Source: Pullichristensenella excrementipullorum
Lineage (GTDB): Bacteria; Bacillota; Clostridia; Christensenellales; Aristaeellaceae
DNA: 49,783 nucleotides
Assembly (NCBI GenBank): GCA_018713365.1
Contig: DVOU01000027.1
Span: 1 to 49,783 of the forward strand
Reading direction: 5' to 3'
Below the pieces are notes generated by a model that saw only the letters and a program-made list of their open reading frames with translations, searched no databases and was not told the DNA's origin. A program made the translations under genes and the position numbers. The number at the start of each line of letters is the position of its first letter. Within the stretch, counting starts at the first letter, position 1. Shown piece after piece: positions 16,769-23,839 of this stretch.

Positions 16769-17890
16769 ATGGAAAAGCCTGTCGTCTGGTTCACCGACTT
16801 CCGCTGCCCGGTGGGCACCAGCCAGCTGGATAAGCTGCGCAAGCTCTGCCTCGCCGCCGGCATCCACACCATCGACATGGAGGGCAAGTTCGTCGCCATC
16901 AAGATGCACTTCGGCGAACTGGGCAACCTCGCCTTCCTGCGCCCCAACTACGCCAAGGTCATCGCCGACCTCTGCAGGGAAAAGGGCGGCCTGCCCTTCC
17001 TGACCGACTGCAACACGCTCTATCCCGGCAGCCGCAAAAACGCCCTCGAACACATGGACTGCGCCAACCTCAACGGCTTCAACACCATCACCACCGGCTG
17101 CCAGATCATCATTGGCGACGGCCTGCGCGGCACGGATGAGGTGGAGGTGCCCGTCGTCAACGGCGAGTACTGCAAGACCGCCAAGATCGGCCGCGCCATC
17201 ATGGACGCCGACGTCTTCATCAGCCTGACGCACTTCAAGGGCCACGAGGCCACCGGCTTCGGCGGCGCGCTGAAAAACATCGGCATGGGCTGCGGCAGCC
17301 GCGCCGGCAAGATGGATCAGCACAAGAACGGCAAGCCCGCCATCGACGAGAGCCTCTGCCGCGGTTGCCGCCGCTGCGCCCGCGAATGCGGCAGCGACGC
17401 CATCCGCTACGTAAACAACAAGGCCGTCATCGACTACGACAAATGCAAGGGCTGCGGCCGCTGCATCGGCGCCTGCTCGTTCGACGCCGTCTACAACCCC
17501 AACGACAGCGCCAACGAGATCCTCGACCGCAAGATGGCCGAGTACGCGCAGGCAGTCTGCCATGGCCGCCCCTGCTTCCACGTGGCGCTGGTGCGCGACA
17601 TCAGCCCCAACTGCGACTGCCACGGCGAGAACGACGCGCCCATCCTCCCGGATGTGGGCATGTTCGCCAGCTTCGACCCCGTGGCCCTCGATCAGGCCTG
17701 CGCCGACGCCTGCCAGAAGATGCCGCCCATCGCCAACAGCCAGCTCGGCGACAACCTTGCCCGCCCGGACTGGCATTGCCACCACGACCACTTCAAGGAT
17801 TCCAACCCCAACATCGAGTGGAAAGCGACGCTGGATCAGGCCGAAAAGATCGGCCTCGGCAGCCGCGAATACACGCTGAAGAAGATTTAA
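16769..17890 (+). CDS. DUF362 protein with two [4Fe-4S] ferredoxin clusters
   Basis: A 373-residue protein. The N-terminal and C-terminal parts form the DUF362 domain (KMHFGELGNLAFL, VFISLTHFKGHEATGFGGALKN). In the middle are two bacterial ferredoxin motifs, beginning at Cys197 (CRGCRRCARECG) and Cys226 (CKGCGRCIGACS), each with the fourth Cys in place. It probably handles electrons with two [4Fe-4S] clusters in the cytosol; no reaction is established for the family. The start is ATG 16769, behind AAGGAGG. It is monocistronic, with its own promoter and a hairpin shared with the convergent neighbour. Confidence 0.88.
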   Translation: MEKPVVWFTDFRCPVGTSQLDKLRKLCLAAGIHTIDMEGKFVAIKMHFGELGNLAFLRPNYAKVIADLCREKGGLPFLTDCNTLYPGSRKNALEHMDCANLNGFNTITTGCQIIIGDGLRGTDEVEVPVVNGEYCKTAKIGRAIMDADVFISLTHFKGHEATGFGGALKNIGMGCGSRAGKMDQHKNGKPAIDESLCRGCRRCARECGSDAIRYVNNKAVIDYDKCKGCGRCIGACSFDAVYNPNDSANEILDRKMAEYAQAVCHGRPCFHVALVRDISPNCDCHGENDAPILPDVGMFASFDPVALDQACADACQKMPPIANSQLGDNLARPDWHCHHDHFKDSNPNIEWKATLDQAEKIGLGSREYTLKKI

Positions 17891-17903
17891 GCCAAGGCAA
17901 AAG

Positions 17904-17934
17904 GCGGGGCGGACGCGCATCGCGTCCGCCCCGC
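17904..17934. terminator. Bidirectional hairpin terminator between convergent genes
   Basis: A perfect 14-bp GC-rich stem (17904-17917 with 17921-17934) and a 3-nt loop sit between the stop codons at 17890 and 17943. On the minus strand it is followed by CCTTTTG; the plus strand is less T-rich. Confidence 0.65.
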
Positions 17935-17942
17935 TCGTCATT

Positions 17943-18362
17943 TCAATGATGATGTTTGCCTCGCTGTTCCGTCTTTCCTGAAAAAAGGACGATGACCGGC
18001 GGCGCAATGGTCAGGAGCGCCGCAAGGATGAAGCCCACGCGCGCGGCGCTCGCCAGCGCCGGCAGAGGGGGCCCAAAGAGCGCTATCAGGTGGGCGGCGA
18101 AGGCCAGCAGAACGCAGGCGACGTCCGCGAGGAAGAAGCCGTACAGCCACAGCAGCCCTTCCTGACGAAACCGGCGGACATATCCGAGGAAGAGGAATTT
18201 GCGCAGCATGTCGCGCCCGAATATGACGTCAAAGGCACGGCGGTCGCGCGCAAAGCGCAGGCGCGTGACGAAAAAGCGCCGCGAGACCAAAATCATAGCC
18301 ACATAGAAAAGCGCGCTGAACGCGACGGCGGCGATGCCCTCAAGCGCCATACCGTTTTCCAT
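17943..18362 (-). CDS. Small membrane protein, paralogue of its upstream neighbour
   Basis: A 139-residue protein of unknown function with about three hydrophobic helices: residues 5-24, then two in the C-terminal half. Between them is a basic stretch (VTRLRFARDRRAFD). The segment RKFLFLGYVRRFRQEG plus two following helices aligns throughout with RRFFLLNYVEDFKKQW and the following helices of the neighbouring minus-strand gene, so the two are tandem paralogues. The ATG at 18362 is chosen because AAGGAAGG, overlapping the upstream stop codon, is its SD. It ends in a His-rich tail (RGKHHH). The gap between the two genes is 7 bp, so they form one operon. Confidence 0.7.
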   Translation of the reverse strand: MENGMALEGIAAVAFSALFYVAMILVSRRFFVTRLRFARDRRAFDVIFGRDMLRKFLFLGYVRRFRQEGLLWLYGFFLADVACVLLAFAAHLIALFGPPLPALASAARVGFILAALLTIAPPVIVLFSGKTEQRGKHHH

Positions 18363-18369
18363 GGATGGA

Positions 18370-18756
18370 TCACCCTTCCTTTTTCCGCCGCCGCCATCTG
18401 CGCGTGTCGGGGAAGAATATCTGCATACAAGAGGACAGTGCGCAAAGAAGGAACATGGCAAAATGCGCCTGCGCCAGCGCGTAGCTTTCGGGGAAGAAGA
18501 TGACGGCCGCGTGCAAAAGCAGGGCGAGCAGGCCACTCCCAGCCATCAGTAGAAAAACGATGTAGTGCCAGTACCACTGCTTTTTGAAGTCTTCCACGTA
18601 GTTGAGCAGGAAGAACCGCCGGAAAAAGGGGATGCTGCGCTTTGGCTTGTGGCGAAAGACGCGCTTGTGGGTGATGAAACGAAGCTCGTCTTTCAGGTTC
18701 ATGCGCAGGAAAAGCAGATCCAGCACGTAGATCGCGAGGAGGATAAAGAACAGCAC
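18370..18756 (-). CDS. Small membrane protein of unknown function
   Basis: A 128-residue protein that I do not recognise. It begins with a hydrophobic helix (FFILLAIYVLDLLFL), then a basic cytoplasmic segment (ELRFITHKRVFRHKPKRS), and two further helices. The GTG at 18756 is chosen because a perfect AGGAGG at 18765-18770 lies 8 nt upstream. Earlier in-frame codons overlap the predicted promoter. It pairs with the paralogue immediately downstream, so a heteromeric membrane complex is possible but unproven. Gene reality is supported by SD, promoter and paralogy rather than by a known family. Confidence 0.62.
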   Translation of the reverse strand: MLFFILLAIYVLDLLFLRMNLKDELRFITHKRVFRHKPKRSIPFFRRFFLLNYVEDFKKQWYWHYIVFLLMAGSGLLALLLHAAVIFFPESYALAQAHFAMFLLCALSSCMQIFFPDTRRWRRRKKEG

Positions 18757-18818
18757 GACCTTGTCCTCCTGTGTTCTCCCAAACAGCACCGCGTCCACCC
18801 CTTTGCGTCGTTTGGGAA

Positions 18819-18847
18819 AGTATAACACATCCCCGCGCGCTGCGCAA
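18819..18847 (-). promoter_or_regulatory. Extended -10 promoter of the membrane-protein pair
   Basis: On the minus strand, TTGCGC (18847-18842), a 17-bp spacer ending in TGT, and TATACT (18824-18819). The TGn extension supports it. Confidence 0.6.
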
Positions 18848-18858
18848 GCACGGCACGC

Positions 18859-18894
18859 AAAAAGCGCCGCGCAGCTTTCAAACCGCGCGGCGCT
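18859..18894 (-). terminator. Terminator of gdhA
   Basis: On the minus strand, a 10-bp GC-rich stem (18894-18885 with 18872-18863) and a 12-nt loop are followed by a run of T. It lies just after the gdhA stop codon. Confidence 0.8.
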
Positions 18895-18911
18895 CTCGCA
18901 ATGTATTTTCC

Positions 18912-20246
18912 TTAGACCATGCCCTGCGCCAGCATCGCCTTGGCGACCTTCATGAAGCCCGCGATGTTCGCGCCCACGACGTAATCACCTTCGTGGCCAA
19001 ACTGCTTGGCCGTGTCGGCGGTGTTGTGGAAGATGTTGACCATGATCTGCTTGAGCTTCTGATCGACCTCGTCGAACGTCCAGCTCAGGCGCATGCTGTT
19101 CTGGGACATCTCCAGCGCGGAGGTGGCCACGCCGCCGGCGTTGGCAGCCTTGCCGGGGGCAAAGAGGATGCCGCTCTGCTGGAAGATCTGCGTCGCTTCC
19201 GTGGTGGTGGGCATGTTCGCGCCCTCGCCCACGGCGATGACGCCGTTCTTGATCAGCGTCCTGGCATGCTCGGCGTGCAGCTCGTTCTGCGTGGCGCAGG
19301 GGAGGGCCACGTCGCAGGGCACGTCCCAGATGGAGCCGTCCTCGTGGTACTCGGCCTTGGGATGCTCGCTGACATACTCCTTGATGCGCTTGCGCTCAAC
19401 TTCCTTGATGCGCTTGATGGTGGTCAGGTCCACGCCGTCCTCGTCGTAGATCCAGCCGGTGGAATCGCACATGGCGACCACCTTGCCGCCCAGCTGCGTG
19501 ACCTTTTCGTTGGCGTAGATGGCCACGTTGCCGGAGCCGGAGACGACCACGCGCTTGCCGGCGAAGGAATCGCCCTTGACGCTGCGGAGCATCTCGTCCA
19601 TCAGGTAGGCAAGGCCGTAGCCGGTGGCCTCGGTGCGGGCCAGAGAGCCGCCATAGGGCAGGCCCTTGCCGGTGAGTACGCCTTCATACAGGCCGGTGAT
19701 GCGCTTGTACTGACCGTAGAGGTAGCCGATCTCGCGGCCGCCCACGCCGATGTCGCCGGCGGGCACGTCGATGTCCTTGCCGATGTGGCGGTACAGCTCG
19801 GTCATGAAGCTCTGGCAGAAGGACATGACTTCCTTGTCGGACTTGCCCTTGGGGTCAAAGTCCGCGCCGCCCTTGCCGCCGCCGATGGGCAGGCCGGTCA
19901 GGGAGTTCTTGAAGATCTGCTCAAAGCCGAGGAACTTGAGGATGCCGAGGTTCACCGTGGGATGGAAGCGCAGACCGCCCTTGTAGGGGCCGATGGCGTC
20001 GTTGAACTGCACGCGGTAGCCCTTGTTGACGCGGATATGGCCCTCGTCGTCCATCCAGGGCACGCGGAAGAGGATCACGCGGTCCGGCTCCACCATGCGC
20101 TCAAGGATGGCGTTGCGCTGGTAGATGGGGTCGCTGTCCACGACCGGCGCGAGGGACTCAAGTACCTCGCTCGCCGCCTGATGGAACTCAGGCTCGCCAG
20201 GATTCTTTTTGATAAGCTGTTCCAGAACTTCCTTTGCGTAGGACAT
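18912..20246 (-). CDS. gdhA: NADP-type glutamate dehydrogenase
   Basis: A 444-residue enzyme that aminates 2-oxoglutarate to glutamate, giving ammonia assimilation in the cytosol. The N-terminal catalytic domain shows PYKGGLRFHPTVNLGILKFL and PIGGGKGGADFDPKG, which carry the substrate and catalytic lysines, then VPAGDIGVGGREIGYLYGQY. The C-terminal dinucleotide-binding domain has VVSGSGNVAIYANEK. The length fits the roughly 445-residue hexameric bacterial class. The start follows AGGGAGGT on the minus strand. It has its own promoter, wrapped by a palindrome, and its own terminator. Confidence 0.97.
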   Translation of the reverse strand: MSYAKEVLEQLIKKNPGEPEFHQAASEVLESLAPVVDSDPIYQRNAILERMVEPDRVILFRVPWMDDEGHIRVNKGYRVQFNDAIGPYKGGLRFHPTVNLGILKFLGFEQIFKNSLTGLPIGGGKGGADFDPKGKSDKEVMSFCQSFMTELYRHIGKDIDVPAGDIGVGGREIGYLYGQYKRITGLYEGVLTGKGLPYGGSLARTEATGYGLAYLMDEMLRSVKGDSFAGKRVVVSGSGNVAIYANEKVTQLGGKVVAMCDSTGWIYDEDGVDLTTIKRIKEVERKRIKEYVSEHPKAEYHEDGSIWDVPCDVALPCATQNELHAEHARTLIKNGVIAVGEGANMPTTTEATQIFQQSGILFAPGKAANAGGVATSALEMSQNSMRLSWTFDEVDQKLKQIMVNIFHNTADTAKQFGHEGDYVVGANIAGFMKVAKAMLAQGMV

Positions 20247-20264
20247 GAGGCGATACCTCCCTTG

Positions 20265-20299
20265 GATTTGCAGGATGTAAACATTATATACTGCAAATC
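20265..20299. promoter_or_regulatory. Palindromic operator candidate around the gdhA -10 element
   Basis: GATTTGCAG (20265-20273) and CTGCAAATC (20291-20299) are perfect 9-bp inverted arms separated by 17 nt. The -10 hexamer of gdhA lies between them. The geometry fits a dimeric repressor site. Confidence 0.6.
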
Positions 20300-20311
20300 T
20301 CCGCTTGTACA
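20283..20311 (-). promoter_or_regulatory. gdhA promoter
   Basis: On the minus strand, TGTACA (20311-20306), a 17-bp spacer and perfect TATAAT (20288-20283), about 30 nt upstream of the SD region. Confidence 0.65.
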
Positions 20312-20357
20312 GAGGTTTTGGCCCGAATTTATGCTAATTTTCGGTTATTTTACAAAT

Positions 20358-20825
20358 TCAAGATTCATCTCTGCGTTTTCTGGCGCCATTTTTGACGGCT
20401 CTTCCTGCAAGCGCGTCCATGGCCAAAATGTATCCCTGCACGCCGAATCCTGCAATTTGCCCGACGCAGGAGGCGGCGGTGACGGAGCGGTGTCGAAACT
20501 CCTCGCGCTGATGGATGTTGCTCAAATGCACTTCCACCGCCGGGATGGGCACGGAGGCAAGCGCGTCGCGCAGGGCGTAGGAATAGTGCGTGAACGCGCC
20601 GGGGTTGATGATGATGGCGTCGTAATTCTCCCGCCACGCGCGCTGTATCTCGTCGATGAGCGCCCCTTCATAGTTGCTCTGGAAACAGCAAAGGTCGTGT
20701 CCGCGGCTCTGCGCGGCGCGCCCCACCTGCTCCATCATCTCTTCATAACCCGTGCGCCCGTAAATGTTCGGCTCCCGCGTACCGGTCAGGTTGATGTTCG
20801 GCCCGTTCAACAGCAGTATCTTCAT
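20358..20825 (-). CDS. aroQ: Type II 3-dehydroquinate dehydratase
   Basis: A 155-residue enzyme of the shikimate pathway, dehydrating 3-dehydroquinate to 3-dehydroshikimate. Family motifs: LLLNGPNINLTGTREPNIYG near the N-terminus, with the catalytic-loop Arg and Tyr; IIINPGAFTHYSYALRDAL; and VEVHLSNIHQREEFR with the catalytic His. The normal length is about 145-155. ATG 20825 is selected because AAAGGAGG is spaced 8 nt upstream and because longer frames reach into the promoter. It is transcribed towards gdhA but has its own promoter, and gdhA has another. Confidence 0.95.
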   Translation of the reverse strand: MKILLLNGPNINLTGTREPNIYGRTGYEEMMEQVGRAAQSRGHDLCCFQSNYEGALIDEIQRAWRENYDAIIINPGAFTHYSYALRDALASVPIPAVEVHLSNIHQREEFRHRSVTAASCVGQIAGFGVQGYILAMDALAGRAVKNGARKRRDES

Positions 20826-20858
20826 CCCCGCGCCTCCTTTGGCAAAATATGCGCTTTC

Positions 20859-20887
20859 AGTATACCAAAAGGCGCGTAAAAGCGCAA
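20859..20887 (-). promoter_or_regulatory. aroQ promoter
   Basis: On the minus strand, TTGCGC (20887-20882), a 17-bp spacer and TATACT (20864-20859). Confidence 0.6.
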
Positions 20888-20917
20888 CTGTCTCGTTTTG
20901 CCAACGCCCGTGAAAGC

Positions 20918-20947
20918 GCATAATTCGCCCGCGCGATTTGAATACTA
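20918..20947 (+). promoter_or_regulatory. Sigma-G/sigma-F-type promoter of spoVT
   Basis: GCATA (20918-20922), an 18-bp spacer and AATACTA (20941-20947). The Bacillus sigma-G consensus is GMATR, 18 bp, CATWHTA; the match is 5/5 and 6/7. In Bacillus spoVT is a sigma-G gene. Confidence 0.62.
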
Positions 20948-20993
20948 ACCGTGGATCAGCAAGGCCGACTAAAATTCGGGAAGGAAGATCATT

Positions 20994-21548
20994 ATGAGAG
21001 CGACAGGCATCGTGCGCAGGATCGACGAACTGGGGCGCGTGGTGATCCCCAAGGAGATCCGCCGTACGCTACGCATACGCGAGGGCGACCCGCTGGAGAT
21101 CTACACGGATCACGACGGCGAAGTGGTGCTGAAGAAGTATTCGCCCATCGGCGAGATCGCCAACATCGCCAAGGATTACACCGATTCCCTCTACCGCACG
21201 CTCGGGCATATCACCTGTATCTGCGACCGCGACGCGGTGGTCTCCGCCACGGGCGCGTCCAAGCGCGAACTGGTGGAAAAGCCGCTCAGCGCCGAGGTGG
21301 AGAACATTCTCCAGAACCGCAAGATGGCGGTGTTCAACCTCGCCGCCGGCGCGAAGATGATCCCCGTCACCAGCGACGACAACGCCGAGGCGTACACCGC
21401 CCAGCTGGTCGCGCCCATCCTCGCCGACGGCGAGATCATCGGCGGTCTGATGCTTTTGAGCCGCGAGGCGGGCGCGAGCATGGGCGAGGTGGATCAGAAG
21501 GTGGCCGAGACCACAACCAGCATCATCGCCCGCCAGATGGAGCAGTAA
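20994..21548 (+). CDS. spoVT: Stage V sporulation transcriptional regulator SpoVT
   Basis: A 184-residue regulator of late forespore genes. The N-terminal AbrB-like swapped-hairpin DNA-binding domain is plain (MRATGIVRRIDELGRVVIPK, then EIRRTLRIREGDPLEIYTD). Residues about 55-180 form the GAF-like sensory domain. Length and order match SpoVT (178 residues in Bacillus). The ATG follows GGAAGGAAG. It has a forespore-type promoter upstream and is followed by mazG, hup and rqcP, an order close to the Bacillus spoVT-yabN-yabO region. Confidence 0.96.
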   Translation: MRATGIVRRIDELGRVVIPKEIRRTLRIREGDPLEIYTDHDGEVVLKKYSPIGEIANIAKDYTDSLYRTLGHITCICDRDAVVSATGASKRELVEKPLSAEVENILQNRKMAVFNLAAGAKMIPVTSDDNAEAYTAQLVAPILADGEIIGGLMLLSREAGASMGEVDQKVAETTTSIIARQMEQ

Positions 21549-21552
21549 GACG

Positions 21553-21581
21553 TTGCGCGGCGGGGGAAAATATGGTATAAT
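21553..21581 (+). promoter_or_regulatory. Extended -10 promoter of mazG
   Basis: TTGCGC (21553-21558), a 17-bp spacer ending in TGG, and perfect TATAAT (21576-21581). It starts right after the spoVT stop codon and serves mazG in vegetative cells. Confidence 0.7.
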
Positions 21582-21604
21582 CCGATCAGATACAGCGAAG
21601 GGAT

Positions 21605-23032
21605 ATGGAAAAAATGTCGCCTGTCACCGTGATCGGATGCGGCCTTCGCCGCGAACAACTCACGCTCGAAGCCGCGCAGGCGCTCGAGCGCTGCGACAAA
21701 GTGCTTTTGCACACGCGGCGCTGCGGCCTGGCGGACTATCTGAGCGAAAAGAACATCCCCTTTGAGACGCTGGACGCGCTCTACGACGCCGCCGAGGACT
21801 TTGACCAGCACGTCCGCCTCGCGGTGCAGGCGGTGCTGGACGCCGCGCGGGAGGGCAGCGTCGCCTACGCCGTGTTCGACGTGCGCGATGTGAGCGCGCA
21901 GGCGCTCATCAAGTCCGGCGCCGATGTGCGCGTCATCGCCGGTCCGCCGCTGGAGGAGGGCCTTTGGGCCTACGCCGAGGGCGCGACCGATTGCTGGGCC
22001 GCCTCGGAATGGGAAACATGGACGCTCCACGCCGACCGCAACGCCCTCATCCGCGAACTGGACACGCGCGAACTGGCCGCCGAGGTCAAATTGAAGCTCA
22101 TGGACTGCTACCCGGAGGATTCGGACATCTACGTCCACGCCGGCGATGGCGGCGTTGCAAAGACCTCTCTGTTGGAGCTGGACCGCCTGAGCGCCTACGA
22201 CCATCGCCTCAGCGTGCTGGTGCCGGCGCAGCGGGAACTTACGAAGCTGGAGCGCTACGGCTTTGACGAACTGAACCGCGTCATCCACATCCTGCGCGCG
22301 CCGGGCGGCTGCCCGTGGGATCGCAAGCAGACGCACCAGTCGCTGCGCACCAACCTCGTCGAGGAATCCTACGAGGCCGTGGACGCCATCGACCGCGACG
22401 ATATGGACGCCCTCTACGACGAACTGGGCGACGTGCTTTTGCAGATCGTACTCCACGCGGAGATCGCCCGCGAACACGGCGAGTTCACCATCGGAGACGT
22501 GACCACCGCCATCACCCATAAGATGATCTTCCGCCACCAGCACGTCTTCGGCAGCGCCAAGGCGGATACGGCGGACGAGGTGCTTGACCTCTGGCAGAAG
22601 GTCAAAAAGGCCGAGCGCCACCAGAAGACGCAGGCGGAAGTGCTGCGCTCCGTGACCAGAAGCCTGCCGGCGCTGATGCGCGCGGAAAAGGTACAGAAGC
22701 GCGCCGCAGACGTGGGTTTCGACTGGGAGAGCGCGCAGGCCGCCTTCTACAAGATCGGCGAAGAGGCGGAAGAGCTTTCAGGCGCCGTCAAAAGCGGCTC
22801 CGGCATCGAGGAGGAGGCCGGCGACCTGCTCTTTGCCGTGGTCAACGTGCTGCGCCTTTTGAAGCTCGACCCGGAGATCGCCCTCAGCCGCGCCATCGAC
22901 AAATTCATCGCCCGCTTCGCAAAAATGGAAGAGAGCATACTTGCCGACGGCAAACAGCTCGCCGGTATGACCCTCGAAGAGATGGACGCATATTGGGCGC
23001 GCGTAAAATTGTCGGAAAATGCCCGTCCTTAG
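21605..23032 (+). CDS. mazG: Nucleoside triphosphate pyrophosphohydrolase MazG with N-terminal methylase-like domain
   Basis: A 475-residue protein like Bacillus YabN. Residues 1-220 resemble a tetrapyrrole-methylase-type domain (VTVIGCGLRREQLTLEAA) in degraded form. The MazG part starts near 224 (ILRAPGGCPWDRKQTHQSLR) and contains the metal-binding EESYEAVDAI and DELGDVLLQIVLHAE. A second MazG half follows (KIGEEAEELSGAVK, EEEAGDLLFAVVNVLRLLK). The enzyme hydrolyses NTPs or dNTPs to monophosphates and pyrophosphate, probably cleaning abnormal nucleotides. It has its own promoter. The role of the N-terminal domain is unknown. Confidence 0.93.
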   Translation: MEKMSPVTVIGCGLRREQLTLEAAQALERCDKVLLHTRRCGLADYLSEKNIPFETLDALYDAAEDFDQHVRLAVQAVLDAAREGSVAYAVFDVRDVSAQALIKSGADVRVIAGPPLEEGLWAYAEGATDCWAASEWETWTLHADRNALIRELDTRELAAEVKLKLMDCYPEDSDIYVHAGDGGVAKTSLLELDRLSAYDHRLSVLVPAQRELTKLERYGFDELNRVIHILRAPGGCPWDRKQTHQSLRTNLVEESYEAVDAIDRDDMDALYDELGDVLLQIVLHAEIAREHGEFTIGDVTTAITHKMIFRHQHVFGSAKADTADEVLDLWQKVKKAERHQKTQAEVLRSVTRSLPALMRAEKVQKRAADVGFDWESAQAAFYKIGEEAEELSGAVKSGSGIEEEAGDLLFAVVNVLRLLKLDPEIALSRAIDKFIARFAKMEESILADGKQLAGMTLEEMDAYWARVKLSENARP

Positions 23033-23107
23033 CAGGAATTTCCCGCATGGGCGCGAATTTTTGAATGACCGGCGTTCGCAGCGCATGCGCGCAGGCGCCG
23101 TAAATTG

Positions 23108-23125
23108 GGATCGGTCCGATCCTTT
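23108..23125. terminator. Small perfect palindrome before hup (weak terminator or operator)
   Basis: GGATCGG-T-CCGATCC (23108-23122) is followed by TTTT. As RNA it can form a 6-bp stem with a 3-nt loop. It may attenuate mazG read-through or bind a regulator; no good promoter for hup is visible here. Confidence 0.4.
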
Positions 23126-23151
23126 TGCCAGAATATTTGGAGGTGGCACCA

Positions 23152-23421
23152 ATGAATAAGGTTACTCTCGTGGCGAAGATCGCGGAAAAGTCCGGACTTT
23201 CCAAGAAGCAGGCTGAGCTGGCGCTCGGCGCTTTCATCGACTCCGTTACCGAGGCTCTCAAGGAGGGCGACAAGGTCCAGCTGATGGGCTTTGGCACCTT
23301 CGAGGTCAAGGAGCGCGCCGCTCGCACCGGTCGCAACCCCTCTACGGGCGCGACCATCGAGATCCCCGCCAGCAAGACCCCCACGTTCAAGGCCGGCAAG
23401 GGCCTGCGCGACGAGTTCTAA
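23152..23421 (+). CDS. hup: HU family DNA-binding protein
   Basis: An 89-residue nucleoid protein of normal HU length. The N-terminal helices are MNKVTLVAKIAEKSGLSKKQ. The DNA-bending arm carries the signature GFGTFEVKERAARTGRNPST, ending with PTFKAGKGLRDEF. It acts as a dimer that bends and compacts DNA. ATG 23152 is selected behind GGAGGTGG. Its codon use is like that of highly expressed genes. Terminator DNA follows. HU next to rqcP is a conserved Clostridial arrangement. Confidence 0.97.
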   Translation: MNKVTLVAKIAEKSGLSKKQAELALGAFIDSVTEALKEGDKVQLMGFGTFEVKERAARTGRNPSTGATIEIPASKTPTFKAGKGLRDEF

Positions 23422-23490
23422 GCCGCTACGCGGCTGGCGACCCGGGCGCGGGCGGCGCGTTTGCCGCCGTCTGCCGCGCGGAACACATGG

Positions 23491-23522
23491 ACAGGGCTGC
23501 TGTTTGAGGCGGCCCTGTTTTC
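23491..23522 (+). terminator. Terminator/attenuator between hup and rqcP
   Basis: A 10-bp stem (23491-23500 with 23509-23518, one wobble), an 8-nt loop and TTTTCT. It lies 17 nt before the rqcP start, so most hup transcripts should stop here and rqcP depends on read-through. Confidence 0.7.
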
Positions 23523-23539
23523 TACAACAGGAGGTATCC

Positions 23540-23839
23540 ATGAGCAGAAAGGCGATGGAAGCCAAAAAGAGCGCGCCGCGCGTGCAGGCCGATTCGATGC
23601 GGCTGGATAAATATCTGAAGGTATCGCGCATCATCAAGCGCCGCAGCGTCGCCAACGACGCCTGCTCCACCGGCCACATCACCGTCAACGGCAAGGAAGC
23701 CAAGCCGGGCACGGACGTGCGCGTGGGCGATGTGCTGGGCGTGCGCTTTGGCGACAAGTACACCGAATACGAGGTGCTGTCCATCGGCGAGCATGCCCTC
23801 AAGCAGGACGCGGCGGACATGTACCGCGTGAAGGCATGA
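23540..23839 (+). CDS. rqcP: S4-domain ribosome quality-control protein RqcP
   Basis: A 99-residue protein with a basic N-terminal extension, then an S4 RNA-binding domain (MRLDKYLKVSRIIKRRSVAN, then GHITVNGKEAKPGTDVRVGD). It matches Bacillus RqcP (YabO), which assists RqcH during alanine tailing on obstructed 50S subunits. The Bacillus protein is 86 residues; here the extra residues are mostly N-terminal. The ATG sits behind CAGGAGGT. Its stop overlaps the ispDF start codon (ATGA), so the two are coupled. Confidence 0.88.
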   Translation: MSRKAMEAKKSAPRVQADSMRLDKYLKVSRIIKRRSVANDACSTGHITVNGKEAKPGTDVRVGDVLGVRFGDKYTEYEVLSIGEHALKQDAADMYRVKA

